This document shows positions 53,091 to 61,285 of a stretch of 64,000 nt of DNA, in pieces; position 1 is the stretch's first letter, and every line of letters begins with the position of its first letter. The translations under genes were made by a program, and so were the position numbers. Under the pieces are notes generated by a model. The model was not told the DNA's origin. It did no database searches and saw nothing but the letters and a program-made list of their open reading frames with translations. Origin of the DNA: Symbiodinium natans (taxonomy: Eukaryota; Sar; Dinophyceae; Suessiales; Symbiodiniaceae); contig CAJNDS010002181.1 in assembly GCA_905221605.1 (NCBI GenBank), positions 347,501 through 411,500 of the forward strand. Reading direction: 5' to 3'.

Positions 53091-53333
53091 TCTTCGGGAA
53101 AAGGATTGGCTCTGAGGAGCCGAGCGAACAACCAACTCAGAACTGGAGCGCTTGGGCGATTGGGCTTTTTAGGTTAGGGCCGTAGGGTTGTTAGGGGGGG
53201 GGGGGTTACGGTTGTTAGGGGTTGTAAAACCCTAAGCCCTAAGCCCTAAACCCTAAACCATGTTTGTTCCCTCTTCGGGAAAAGGATTGGCTCTGAAGAG
53301 CCGAGCGAACAACCATCTCAGAACTGGAGCGCT
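53091..53333. repeat. Duplicated 62-bp segment near the viral boundary
   Basis: 53091-53152 and 53272-53333 are direct copies with two differences (TCTTCGGGAAAAGGATTGGC onward), separated by degenerate telomere-like repeats. Confidence 0.9.
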
Positions 53334-53404
53334 GGGAATTCCAATTACTTAGGGTTATAGGGTTGTTAGTTTAGGGGTTGTAGGGGTTTATTGGCTACCG
53401 CCTT

Positions 53405-53425
53405 TCCGCTGACCCAACAAGAGAA
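53405..53425. other. Compositional boundary: host to viral element
   Basis: GC-rich, telomere-repeat DNA stops at about 53,410. From here to the end of the window the sequence is AT-rich, without TTTAGGG arrays, and densely coding. This is the likely left edge of the inserted element. I could not identify a terminal inverted repeat, since the right end is outside the window. Confidence 0.6.
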
Positions 53426-53489
53426 AACAAGTAAAAATGAAAATAAAAAATAAAAAAAATAAAATTAAAAAAAATAAAAATAAAAATAA

Positions 53490-53521
53490 TTAATACAATA
53501 TTTTGATTATTATTGTATTAA
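53490..53521. terminator. Hairpin downstream of the Cys-rich gene
   Basis: 11-bp perfect stem TTAATACAATA/TATTGTATTAA with a 10-nt loop, just past the stop of the minus-strand gene. A 3'-end processing role is inferred. Confidence 0.4.
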
Positions 53522-53524
53522 CTA

Positions 53525-54070
53525 TCAGTTTAATATATCAAAGTCTGGTTTCTCACACATTCTCCTAATAATCCTATTAAAATCCCTTACAGTTTTATTC
53601 AAATCAAGTTTTAATGTATACTCAATGAACTCCCTGATTTCTTTATTATCATTACAGGCCATTCTTTCCTTAAACAACCCTAAAAACTTTTTATATCTGC
53701 TTTCGGTTATATTATAAATGACCTTCTTCGCGAGGGTATACACAGGGAAGTTATCTGACACACTGAAAATCAACTTATCAACATTAAATAAACATAAACT
53801 GTTTGTTTCCAGTGTATCTTCTAATTCTTTTTCTGCTTCCACTCGTTTTTCGCAATCGTAGCAGGTATAAACAAACCCATAGATGTTATTAATAATATGT
53901 TCTGGTAATGGCATCTCGTTCAACACACAATAGCGCTCGTGTTTCCTACAATCCTTGCATTTGCATCTCTTTCGCTTTTCCCTACTTTCCTTAATGTAGT
54001 CATTAACCTTTATAACATCCAGAAACTGATTAATGATTTCGTCCTGTTCCTTCGCAGTGAAACTGACCAT
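53525..54070 (-). CDS. Cys-rich hypothetical protein of the viral element
   Basis: 181 codons. Two Cys clusters (KCKDCRKHERYC at about 37-48 and TCYDCEKR at about 69-76) could form one zinc site joining two strands. The remainder is helical and Lys-rich. No family recognised. It is the leftmost gene of the element. A 40-bp promoter-like block nearly identical to that of the polymerase-helicase gene lies upstream (54084-54123), suggesting co-expression with the replication gene. A regulator or nucleic-acid-binding role is possible but not shown. Confidence 0.65.
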   Translation of the reverse strand: MVSFTAKEQDEIINQFLDVIKVNDYIKESREKRKRCKCKDCRKHERYCVLNEMPLPEHIINNIYGFVYTCYDCEKRVEAEKELEDTLETNSLCLFNVDKLIFSVSDNFPVYTLAKKVIYNITESRYKKFLGLFKERMACNDNKEIREFIEYTLKLDLNKTVRDFNRIIRRMCEKPDFDILN

Positions 54071-54083
54071 TTTAGTATTAATA

Positions 54084-54123
54084 TATATAGTCGTTATTTC
54101 TTTAAATACTTTCTTCCTTGAAT
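54084..54123 (-). promoter_or_regulatory. Early-promoter-like block, copy 1
   Basis: On the minus strand it reads AAAGTATTTAAAGAAATAAC followed by GACTATATA, 14 bp before the ATG of the Cys-rich gene. It matches 58990-59029 at 39 of 40 positions, although the genes they precede are unrelated. Confidence 0.7.
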
Positions 54124-54128
54124 GGTCT

Positions 54129-55040
54129 CTAAACCTTTAATAACTCGTGCCTTAAGTATGCCCTTTCGTTCCCCTCTACATAAAAATACTGTTGCCCCAG
54201 CTTCTTATCAATTTTTTCTATGGTGTAGCGGTTTTGTGTGAAATTGCCGACTCTCTCTTTTTCATTGGGTTTTCGTTTCCTCAGTATTTTAACAGTGTCT
54301 CCAACATCCAGTTCAGGATAGATGCGATTCTTTTTAGCGTTCATTGACAACTTCAGTTTAACATTTAACTCGTTCTTTTTCTTACGGGCTTCTATGGGTT
54401 CTAGTCCATGGGAGGAGTGTTTCATAGCATTGTTATATGTTAATAAAATCTCATGTAAATAATCACCCCATTGAATGTTTTGTTTCCCTTTCTTCTCATC
54501 ATTTTCAACCCTCTTGTAAAGCATATCCTTAAGTGTTCTTATCGCCCTTTCAGCGAATGCTGGGTGCCCTCTTGTTCTGTGCAGTTCTATATTCTCATCC
54601 TTCAAGTAGTCTATAACACTTTGATTATTAAAGCTCCCTTCGTCGTCTATATAAATTAGTCGGGGCTTCCCATCCATATTTTTTATGTTTTCCATAACAC
54701 CTGCTAATATGTCCGGTGGCTGTTTGGATGAAATCGGCACCGCGTTCATATACTTACTAAACACATCTATGCATATCATCCCTACCCTAAATTTTTGATT
54801 AGGTATATCATTAATAAAAAAGAGATCAATTTGAAACTCATAATAAGCATTGGGAGCCACAAAGGAGTTCTGTCCTGTTGGCTTTCGCTTTTGTTCCACG
54901 TTCTTCCTAAAAAACTCGTTAACATCTTCCGCTGTTATACTCTTATCTTTCTTTCTTGCCTCTTGAAGCGTCCTAGCTTTACTGCCAAACCCCCCGCGGT
55001 CAAAATAAGTATCGTTAATAATATCTTGTTTAGAACTCAT
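54129..55040 (-). CDS. Retroviral-type integrase (rve, Polinton-like)
   Basis: 303 residues from MSSKQDIIND. An upstream in-frame ATG at 55088 would add a low-complexity MIMIIKMII leader and overlaps the upstream gene, so I prefer 55040, whose TAATGAGT context resembles other genes here. Residues 10-50 (TYFDRGGFGSKARTLQEARK onward) match the N-terminal region of Polinton integrases. The RNaseH-like core has D72 (FQIDLFF), D133 (YIDDEGS) and E164 (FAERAIRTLK), the DDE triad that cuts and joins DNA ends. The last two residues are 30 apart rather than 35. The C-terminal part (DVGDTVKILRKRK onward) is the SH3/chromo-like tail. It inserts the element into host DNA. Confidence 0.88.
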   Translation of the reverse strand: MSSKQDIINDTYFDRGGFGSKARTLQEARKKDKSITAEDVNEFFRKNVEQKRKPTGQNSFVAPNAYYEFQIDLFFINDIPNQKFRVGMICIDVFSKYMNAVPISSKQPPDILAGVMENIKNMDGKPRLIYIDDEGSFNNQSVIDYLKDENIELHRTRGHPAFAERAIRTLKDMLYKRVENDEKKGKQNIQWGDYLHEILLTYNNAMKHSSHGLEPIEARKKKNELNVKLKLSMNAKKNRIYPELDVGDTVKILRKRKPNEKERVGNFTQNRYTIEKIDKKLGQQYFYVEGNERAYLRHELLKV

Positions 55041-55063
55041 TATAATAAACAAGATATTATTAA
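55015..55063. promoter_or_regulatory. Inverted repeat over the integrase start
   Basis: 17-bp perfect arms (55015-55031 and 55047-55063, AAACAAGATATTATTAA) with a 15-nt loop that contains the preferred start codon. It could end upstream transcripts or control translation (inference). Confidence 0.55.
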
Positions 55064-55084
55064 TAATCATTTTTATTATCATAA

Positions 55085-58000
55085 TCATTTAGCACTGCAG
55101 TTACAGAAATGACAGAATGCAGTTAGATTATCTTTAACATGTGGCATCTCATTATTTAAACGCTGGGCTGTTAGATTACTCACCACCTCCCCGCATTTCA
55201 TATCAAACTCAAACCCACAACCACATTTGTTACACCGGCTGTTCATCCTATCATAGAGCCACTTGACATCAATATAATCGGCATCATCTACAGCCCTACC
55301 TGCCTTCAGGTCTTGTATCTTGTAGCGCTTAACCTTGTTATCTAAGTATCGCATTAGTGTGGTCTCGTTTAGTTCATCATCTCTCTCGGATGCTTTATAG
55401 AACATAACTTTATTAATATCTGTACAGCGTGTGACCGAGGTATACAGCCACTCTCTCGTTATCAAGTGTTGCTTCTGCCACTCGTGTATAGTGATAGATT
55501 TATCAACCGATGCACCTTGTGACGAATGACAGGTGGCACAGTACGCATATCTAAAATGCTCATCTAATGTAGATATACTGGTGTTATATAACTGATTGGT
55601 TTTTATGTTCTGTAGCACAACCCCTTCGGCTCCGATGCTCTTAATCTGATACTTAAAGTTGACATTGAAGGTCGTCCCCCCTTCCTTCTTATACTTTCTG
55701 CATATCATGTGCTCACCCACTTCATGCTTCAGCTTCTTGCCGAGGTTCTTTCGTATCGTGTTTGATACATACAAGCACCGTTTATTCGTATATGCTATGT
55801 TGTGCTCGGATGCCATCATATCGTCAGTTGTTTTAAAGTGTTTCTCCACAATCTGCTCAATGGGCAGTTTGTGTTTCCAGATATCATCATATATATGCTT
55901 AAGTTTTATTTTGTCGCTCCTCTTCTTAAGTCGCTTTGATATTTTAAGATAAATCCGGTATTTAACTATTTGGTTAATGCATTCGTTCAGGTATGTCTCG
56001 TGGTCTCGTGTGTTGGTTATATCCTTTATTGGTGGCAGTTGTTTCCCGTCGGAGGTGGCTATTATGATTTTATCCTTGGCGTGTTTCTTAACGAACTCCC
56101 TTATCTTATTTAATACATACATCCCTCCCATACCCACCTCGTCAAACACTATGCAGTTATACTTACTATGGTCAAACGCTTCCATTTTATCTCCCTTCTC
56201 CATAGGTATGGCGAAGAACTTGTTATTAGTTGTGGCATCGGTTTGGGTGTTTTGTAGCAGTTGGTTGGTTGGACACACAAACAGCACGTTATAACCCAAA
56301 TTCCTCATATACTCTCCTATGTAGCTCTTACCCGAACCAGCGTATTTAGCTTTTATGATTACTGGGTTCTGTTCCACTATTTGCCGACATATCGCCTGAG
56401 TATCCCATTCATCCTCTACCATTACCCTTTCGTTCTCATAGGTAGGTATTTCCACGAGCTCGTTGGGTTTCATTTCGTAATCGTCGGTTGGGGCTACAAA
56501 CAGCTTTCCTTTCTCAACTCTCCAGCCCCCGATGTCCTTTGAGAAGTTAAGTAGTTTCTTAGCCTTTTTTAGGTCGGCGGTCTTGATCAGAAAGGCGTCG
56601 GTCTTAACATAATTGACCTGAACCCCTGCCTCTACCAACTTGTTGTAGTCCTCATACATCCTGAAGTTATGCATCTGTAGAAGCAGTTCCTTAATGTATT
56701 TAAATCCGTTTGTTAGATTGGCTGTGTCGCTTACAGTTAACGTGTAGTATTTTGCCTCGGTTTCCTTCTCTACTGTTTCAAACCCTTCATCATCATCATC
56801 ATCATCCTCTATCTCCTCATAATGTCCGCTGATTTTGTTAATCCTTCCTCCGTGTATGGTTTGATGATATAAAGCCTCGCTTAAGGTGTCAAACACGAGG
56901 CTTTTCTGTGCCTTGTTCGTCCCCTTCTCTAGTAGTCCTATGTTTACGTTAGCTATCAGTTTTTTGACTTTATTGTCTTCCATCTCTGTGTGTGATATGG
57001 TGGTATCCCACAGTTTCTCGGTGATGCTTTTATAATTGACCTTGTGAGTGTGTGAGGGGCATTTGTAGTACAAAATCTCGCATTTTCCGCGAAAGTGCTT
57101 TAAAAACATACCGTAGATTAACAGATAGGGCTTGTTAAAGAACATCTTAGCCTCCTCCACAGCCCTCACGAGATAAAGAGTCAAGGGTTCAAACCTATTA
57201 TCGTGCTCATAAGGCTTCCAGATATCAAACTCGCAGAACACGGGCACCTCAACAATCTGGTTATAAGCCCAAGTGTAAGCCTTTCTCCTATCAATCTCTA
57301 CACAGTGCTCACGAAAAAGATAGTAGGTTTTTATATCAGTCTCTATGTCACTATTATAATGAATCTGTGGTATTCTGCCACACGGTGCTATCGTGTGACA
57401 TTGCTTAAACACCTCCATATCGGATTCATTATAATAGGATTTATGTAGTGGGTTAAACAGCGCCTGATTGAAATCATACATTGCCCTGGACATGTTATTA
57501 TAAGTCTGTTCGGCTTCTACTGTTATGCTTCCGTCCATTGAGTCCTTAATCAGGTTCTGTGTCTTTACTTTATACGATATGGTTTTATACTGCTTTTTTG
57601 ATACTCTCACCTTGAATCTGAAATTAAGCTCCGAAACCACCCCGGCAGTAAATTTAATGTATGGTTCGTATCCCGCCTGTTTGCTTTGATAGTATAACTC
57701 TGCGAGGTTGTTTCTTCTGTATATCATCGTGTACTCGTCGTGTTCGGTGTGCTTGTGGATATCGTCTATGCTGTTAATCATCCTGCACTCAACCGGTGCA
57801 TCGCGCTCGTTTATGTGGTAGTCGCTTGGTGCCTTAACGTTTATGTCGTGCTCTCGCTCTACAGCCATCAATCCCCTCAGTTTATGAAGGTCTGTATTTA
57901 TAGTATAAATATGGTCGTTTTTCACTAGAGCATAAAAGGTTTTATAATGACGGTCTCGTTTGGGCGGGTCGTATGAAAAAATTAGGTTCTCCATATAGTC

Positions 58001-58969
58001 ATATATCCGAGCAGTTATGCGATACTCTCTAAACACCTTGGACATATCCTCTATAGATGCTCCTACTTTTTTGAATTCGTCCTCTGTGGTTCCTATCAGG
58101 TTAAGCACAGTTTCTCTGGTCATCTGTTGCCTTCTCTTCTCTCCCATAAGGCTGTCCTTGTAGAAATCAGTCAGGGTATTTATCCAGCACTCGTGTTTAA
58201 CATAGTGCTTAACCCTTATGGCTTCAGCGAAGGTTTCGTATTCGGGGTCCAGTTCTGTTTCTATGAACCTGTGGTAGATACCTATGTTATCGGAGTTGCG
58301 CAGTTTCCTCTTTTTGGGGTCGTACTCCTCACCGTTGCCATCTACCACGGTAGCACTGTAGATTTTTAGGGCATCAAAGCCATATGATAAAAACATCTCT
58401 ATAATTCCGTCTATGTCTTTGTCTTGCCTTAAGATGCTCACTATCTTAAAGAATTTAGCGTTGTCATCTTTTTTTATTATCCTTTTCCTAACCTCCTCCT
58501 CTATGTCCTTGGTCGTCTTTACATTAGCCACTACAGGCTCTGTTTTGAAAGGATATAGGGGTTTGCCACTACTGTCTCTAAATGACGGTTTCATTTTGTT
58601 CTTCTTTTCGTCCCCGTATGTAAAGAACATGACCTCAAGCGAGTATGTTTTTTGGGCGGTTCGTTTGCGTTTTTCGGTGTTCTCCTTCTTACTGGCTTCC
58701 ATTCTTTCCCCTAATGGCTTTTTTGACTCGTGTCTCTCCACCAGCTTCTCATAGTTTGCCCTCGCCCGTTCTTTGTCCTTCTTGGTGGTAGCCGTTACCA
58801 GCTCGTTTATCATCTTAGACGCGGTGCTGACCTGCGCTATCTTACGGTCCTCGTAGAGTTCTATTACATCTCTGACCTTTTGCTTGGTCGTCGGTGTTAA
58901 TCTGTTTCTATTTGCCCTCAGTGTTCCCTCTAATGCTTTTATGTTTCTTTGGATAGATTTGCGTGTCAT
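55085..58969 (-). CDS. Family-B-like DNA polymerase fused to SF1 helicase
   Basis: 1,294 residues. Residues 1-110 are basic and coiled-coil-like; 110-500 are unassigned. The polymerase palm signs are motif A at D560 (VEIDRRKAYTWAYN), motif B (KKLIANVNIGLLEKG, 669-683) and motif C at YVKTDAFLI (787-795), where the usual DTD is KTD with D791 kept. I see no exonuclease motifs. An acidic run lies at 722-728. The helicase has Walker A AGSGKS (877-882), Walker B VFDEVG (941-946), motif III SDGKQLPP (973-980) and ATCHSSQGASVD and YTSVTRC near 1145-1183, typical of Pif1/Dda-like SF1 enzymes. A zinc ribbon (CNKCGC, CHFCNC) ends it. Role: replication of the element. Loss of the first motif C Asp makes polymerase activity uncertain. 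Confidence 0.82.
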   Translation of the reverse strand: MTRKSIQRNIKALEGTLRANRNRLTPTTKQKVRDVIELYEDRKIAQVSTASKMINELVTATTKKDKERARANYEKLVERHESKKPLGERMEASKKENTEKRKRTAQKTYSLEVMFFTYGDEKKNKMKPSFRDSSGKPLYPFKTEPVVANVKTTKDIEEEVRKRIIKKDDNAKFFKIVSILRQDKDIDGIIEMFLSYGFDALKIYSATVVDGNGEEYDPKKRKLRNSDNIGIYHRFIETELDPEYETFAEAIRVKHYVKHECWINTLTDFYKDSLMGEKRRQQMTRETVLNLIGTTEDEFKKVGASIEDMSKVFREYRITARIYDYMENLIFSYDPPKRDRHYKTFYALVKNDHIYTINTDLHKLRGLMAVEREHDINVKAPSDYHINERDAPVECRMINSIDDIHKHTEHDEYTMIYRRNNLAELYYQSKQAGYEPYIKFTAGVVSELNFRFKVRVSKKQYKTISYKVKTQNLIKDSMDGSITVEAEQTYNNMSRAMYDFNQALFNPLHKSYYNESDMEVFKQCHTIAPCGRIPQIHYNSDIETDIKTYYLFREHCVEIDRRKAYTWAYNQIVEVPVFCEFDIWKPYEHDNRFEPLTLYLVRAVEEAKMFFNKPYLLIYGMFLKHFRGKCEILYYKCPSHTHKVNYKSITEKLWDTTISHTEMEDNKVKKLIANVNIGLLEKGTNKAQKSLVFDTLSEALYHQTIHGGRINKISGHYEEIEDDDDDDEGFETVEKETEAKYYTLTVSDTANLTNGFKYIKELLLQMHNFRMYEDYNKLVEAGVQVNYVKTDAFLIKTADLKKAKKLLNFSKDIGGWRVEKGKLFVAPTDDYEMKPNELVEIPTYENERVMVEDEWDTQAICRQIVEQNPVIIKAKYAGSGKSYIGEYMRNLGYNVLFVCPTNQLLQNTQTDATTNNKFFAIPMEKGDKMEAFDHSKYNCIVFDEVGMGGMYVLNKIREFVKKHAKDKIIIATSDGKQLPPIKDITNTRDHETYLNECINQIVKYRIYLKISKRLKKRSDKIKLKHIYDDIWKHKLPIEQIVEKHFKTTDDMMASEHNIAYTNKRCLYVSNTIRKNLGKKLKHEVGEHMICRKYKKEGGTTFNVNFKYQIKSIGAEGVVLQNIKTNQLYNTSISTLDEHFRYAYCATCHSSQGASVDKSITIHEWQKQHLITREWLYTSVTRCTDINKVMFYKASERDDELNETTLMRYLDNKVKRYKIQDLKAGRAVDDADYIDVKWLYDRMNSRCNKCGCGFEFDMKCGEVVSNLTAQRLNNEMPHVKDNLTAFCHFCNCSAK

Positions 58970-58989
58970 ACAGTAAACTAGATTATAAT

Positions 58990-59029
58990 TATATAGTCGT
59001 CATTTCTTTAAATACTTTCTTCCTTGAAT
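58990..59029 (-). promoter_or_regulatory. Early-promoter-like block, copy 2
   Basis: Same 40-bp block as 54084-54123 with one change, 20 bp upstream of the polymerase-helicase ATG. Confidence 0.7.
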
Positions 59030-59076
59030 TGTTGCCCATACTTTCATTCTATATATTTCCCCTTTCTGTGCTTAAG

Positions 59077-59103
59077 GTATTTAAAGGAATAACCTTATAT
59101 ATA
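59077..59103 (+). promoter_or_regulatory. Early-promoter-like block, diverged copy on plus strand
   Basis: GTATTTAAAGGAATAACC followed by TTATATATA matches the core of the minus-strand blocks in inverted orientation. It makes a divergent promoter pair and precedes the gene at 59177. Confidence 0.6.
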
Positions 59104-59176
59104 CTATTATTGAAAATAATGGTAAATATCCAAATATCACGATATAACAAAGGATTTAAACCCTGATGACTACACA

Positions 59177-59395
59177 ATGGACGAAATCAATAAAAATCTG
59201 GCGATATACAACAGGTTGTATTACTTGAAGATGAAACAACGGGAGGGGTGGATAGAAAATAAGAGAGAGAAACTCAGAAGGACTTACCGTCAAAAGGCAA
59301 TAGCACAAATGATAAAAGACGACAATATAAATGTTAATGAGCTTTCCAGCCCTTATGAACTTTTGAATGCACTGACGAGAAACCCAAGTAAATAA
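59177..59395 (+). CDS. Small basic hypothetical protein
   Basis: 72 residues, Lys/Arg-rich and helical (MDEINKNLAIYNRLYYLKMK). No family recognised. It is transcribed away from the polymerase-helicase gene from a shared divergent region with the GTATTTAAAG block. A 15-codon upstream frame (59116-59163) and another short frame precede it in the leader and could reduce its translation. The stop codon lies inside the hairpin 59390-59432. Confidence 0.55.
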   Translation: MDEINKNLAIYNRLYYLKMKQREGWIENKREKLRRTYRQKAIAQMIKDDNINVNELSSPYELLNALTRNPSK

Positions 59396-59432
59396 TAATA
59401 ATATGTTTTTATTAAAAATATTATTATTATTT
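59390..59432. terminator. Hairpin between convergent genes
   Basis: 15-bp perfect stem AAATAATAATAATAT and complement, 13-nt loop, between the stops of the plus gene (59395) and minus gene (59451). A bidirectional 3'-end signal is plausible. Confidence 0.5.
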
Positions 59433-59450
59433 GTTTCCTTTTAATATTTA

Positions 59451-60254
59451 TTACGAGCCTACAGACTGAACACTTGAGCGCCTTGAACTGGTTCTGCTTC
59501 TTATGTATTCTATGGTTTCCTGGGAGCGCCTTGAACTTATTACACTTTGTGGGGGACTTGGCTCATCAACATATTCTATCGTACGATTACTTGGAACTGA
59601 ACTTTGCACTGATACAGGTGGAGAGGAATGAATGTGTTCACTTAAGGCTTCCTCTTCAATAGGTAATAATGCACTTCTGTTTGAACTTCTGCGAGAACTT
59701 GATGATGATGAAGGCTCATAAGATTTTTTAACATTCATAGGTAAATCAACCTCACTCTGTTCGCTTTGTTGTTTCTCTACAGGCGGTTCACTCTCCTCTT
59801 CTTGTTCTATTTGTTGCCTTCTGCTTCTCATTTCCTCTCTTTCCTCTGCGAATTCATCTTCTCCAAACATGGCATCGTAGACTCTACGCATTACTGATTT
59901 TTTCTGTGGTTGTTCGCGTTCTCGTTCAGTTTCCTTTTCTTTCTCAATACTTTTTATACTTGATACGCTTTCGTCTGTTTGAGTCTGTTTTACTTCTTCT
60001 TCTATTGTTTTCATGCTTTCACTTTCTGTTACGCTTGGTGTTTCGTTGAACACATCCGTTTGTGTTCCTTTATCTGGGTTCTCATTCATTAATATTGTTT
60101 TCTTATCGTACTTACCTAAATCAAAGTCATCAAAATCAACATCGTCTAATAATAAACCTTGTTGTGTTCTTTTCTGCTTCTCTGGTAGTATTCTTAATCT
60201 GTGTGTTCTCGCTTCCCTTGCAATTTCTTCGTATGTGGGGCGCAATCTTAACAT
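59451..60254 (-). CDS. Hypothetical low-complexity protein, LRLRPTYEE N-terminus
   Basis: 267 residues. The N-terminus MLRLRPTYEEIAREARTHRL matches that of the neighbouring 334-aa protein (LRLRPTYDEMVGM), and both later have a DDVDFDDFDLG or DNIDFLGL patch. The rest is Glu/Gln/Ser-rich and probably disordered, with serine runs (PSSSSSSRRSSNR) and repeated SRRS motifs, possible phosphorylation sites. No enzyme motif. It lies in the block with the penton-like gene, so a virion or scaffolding role is inferred. Confidence 0.6.
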   Translation of the reverse strand: MLRLRPTYEEIAREARTHRLRILPEKQKRTQQGLLLDDVDFDDFDLGKYDKKTILMNENPDKGTQTDVFNETPSVTESESMKTIEEEVKQTQTDESVSSIKSIEKEKETEREREQPQKKSVMRRVYDAMFGEDEFAEEREEMRSRRQQIEQEEESEPPVEKQQSEQSEVDLPMNVKKSYEPSSSSSSRRSSNRSALLPIEEEALSEHIHSSPPVSVQSSVPSNRTIEYVDEPSPPQSVISSRRSQETIEYIRSRTSSRRSSVQSVGS

Positions 60255-60270
60255 GAATAATTATTATATA

Positions 60271-61275
60271 TTATACTGGTAAAAATGATTTTGCTATTGC
60301 TGTTGCTCCTGCCTTTGCTAATGTTTCTACTCCTGCTTTTGCTCCCGCTACTGCTATGTCTCTTAAAGGTGTTGATGATGATGCTGGTTGTGAAGGAACC
60401 AATTCTCCTGTTCCACTTGATGATGCCGATTGTTCTACCCTCTTGGATTTTACACGTCTTCGCTCTCTTTTAAACAGTTGTTTTTTACGACGTAATTTAG
60501 CGCTGTCAAATTCGGCATTCCATTCGTCTAATTCTTTGTGACCCTCTATGATTGATATTAGGTATTGCTTCTTTTTCTGGTCTGTTGGTATTTTATTTAA
60601 TAAATCCACCATTTCGTCTGTTAATAAGTCTCTAACAAACAACTGGAACATTAACCCTCTATAAGTAACGCTATCATCTTTGAAGACCTTATCAGGGTCA
60701 AAACCGTGCGTGTATGCTACCTTTTGTTCTAATGCTGTTACTTCCTCTTCGCTCTCATCATCATTTTCTGTTGGAACATCCATTGAATGAACTTCAACAC
60801 CTGCTGGTAATGACTGATGATGAACATCGTCTAAGTCTTCCTTAGCATCTTCTACGTGCCTTCTTTGTTCTGCTAGATCCTTCACTCTTCTCAATGCATC
60901 GTCTAAATTCCGAATGTGGTCTGGATACCCCTCGTCTTCACTTTCATATGCTTCTACCGGTGTATCGTATCCACTCGTTGTTGCACTTGTTTGTATTCCT
61001 GCTACAGCAGTTGATACGCCATTCATAACACCGTGATGATTCAACTGTGCTCTTCGTAAATCATTCTTAACTTTGTCCTCTTCTTGCTTCTTCAATCCTA
61101 AAAAGTCAATGTTATCAAATTGACTTCCGAACTGATTGTTTCTAAATAATGTTGCTCTCCTATCTATCACTTTATCTAACGGTGGTCTGTTTTCATCACC
61201 TTGGCTTTCAATCATACCTACCATTTCATCATAGGTTGGCCTAAGTCTTAACTCTGCTTTTAATGTTTTAATCAT
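60271..61275 (-). CDS. Hypothetical protein, paralogous N-terminus, basic/hydrophobic tail
   Basis: 334 residues. It shares the LRLRPTY(E/D)E start with the downstream protein. An acidic middle (about 100-190) contains ESEDEGYPDHIRNLDDALRR. A Lys/Arg-rich region near 270-285 (KLRRKKQLFKRERRRVKSKR) is followed by an Ala/Gly-rich C-terminus (AVAGAKAGVETLAKAGATAI), possibly a membrane-active or virion-packing helix. Only 16 bp separate it from the next gene on the same strand. Role unknown; structural block by position. Confidence 0.6.
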   Translation of the reverse strand: MIKTLKAELRLRPTYDEMVGMIESQGDENRPPLDKVIDRRATLFRNNQFGSQFDNIDFLGLKKQEEDKVKNDLRRAQLNHHGVMNGVSTAVAGIQTSATTSGYDTPVEAYESEDEGYPDHIRNLDDALRRVKDLAEQRRHVEDAKEDLDDVHHQSLPAGVEVHSMDVPTENDDESEEEVTALEQKVAYTHGFDPDKVFKDDSVTYRGLMFQLFVRDLLTDEMVDLLNKIPTDQKKKQYLISIIEGHKELDEWNAEFDSAKLRRKKQLFKRERRRVKSKRVEQSASSSGTGELVPSQPASSSTPLRDIAVAGAKAGVETLAKAGATAIAKSFLPV

Positions 61276-61285
61276 ATAATATATA

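Noticed and set aside
1-53200. A true chromosome end or telomere
   Set aside because: Arrays are short, occur in both senses and are interspersed with exon-like and unique DNA; no array runs to the window edge.
55041-55088. Longer integrase N-terminus MIMIIKMIINN
   Set aside because: Low-complexity leader overlapping the stop of the upstream gene; the downstream ATG at 55040 has the better context.
55659-58754. Plus-strand frames of 60-113 codons
   Set aside because: Antisense shadows of the polymerase-helicase gene.
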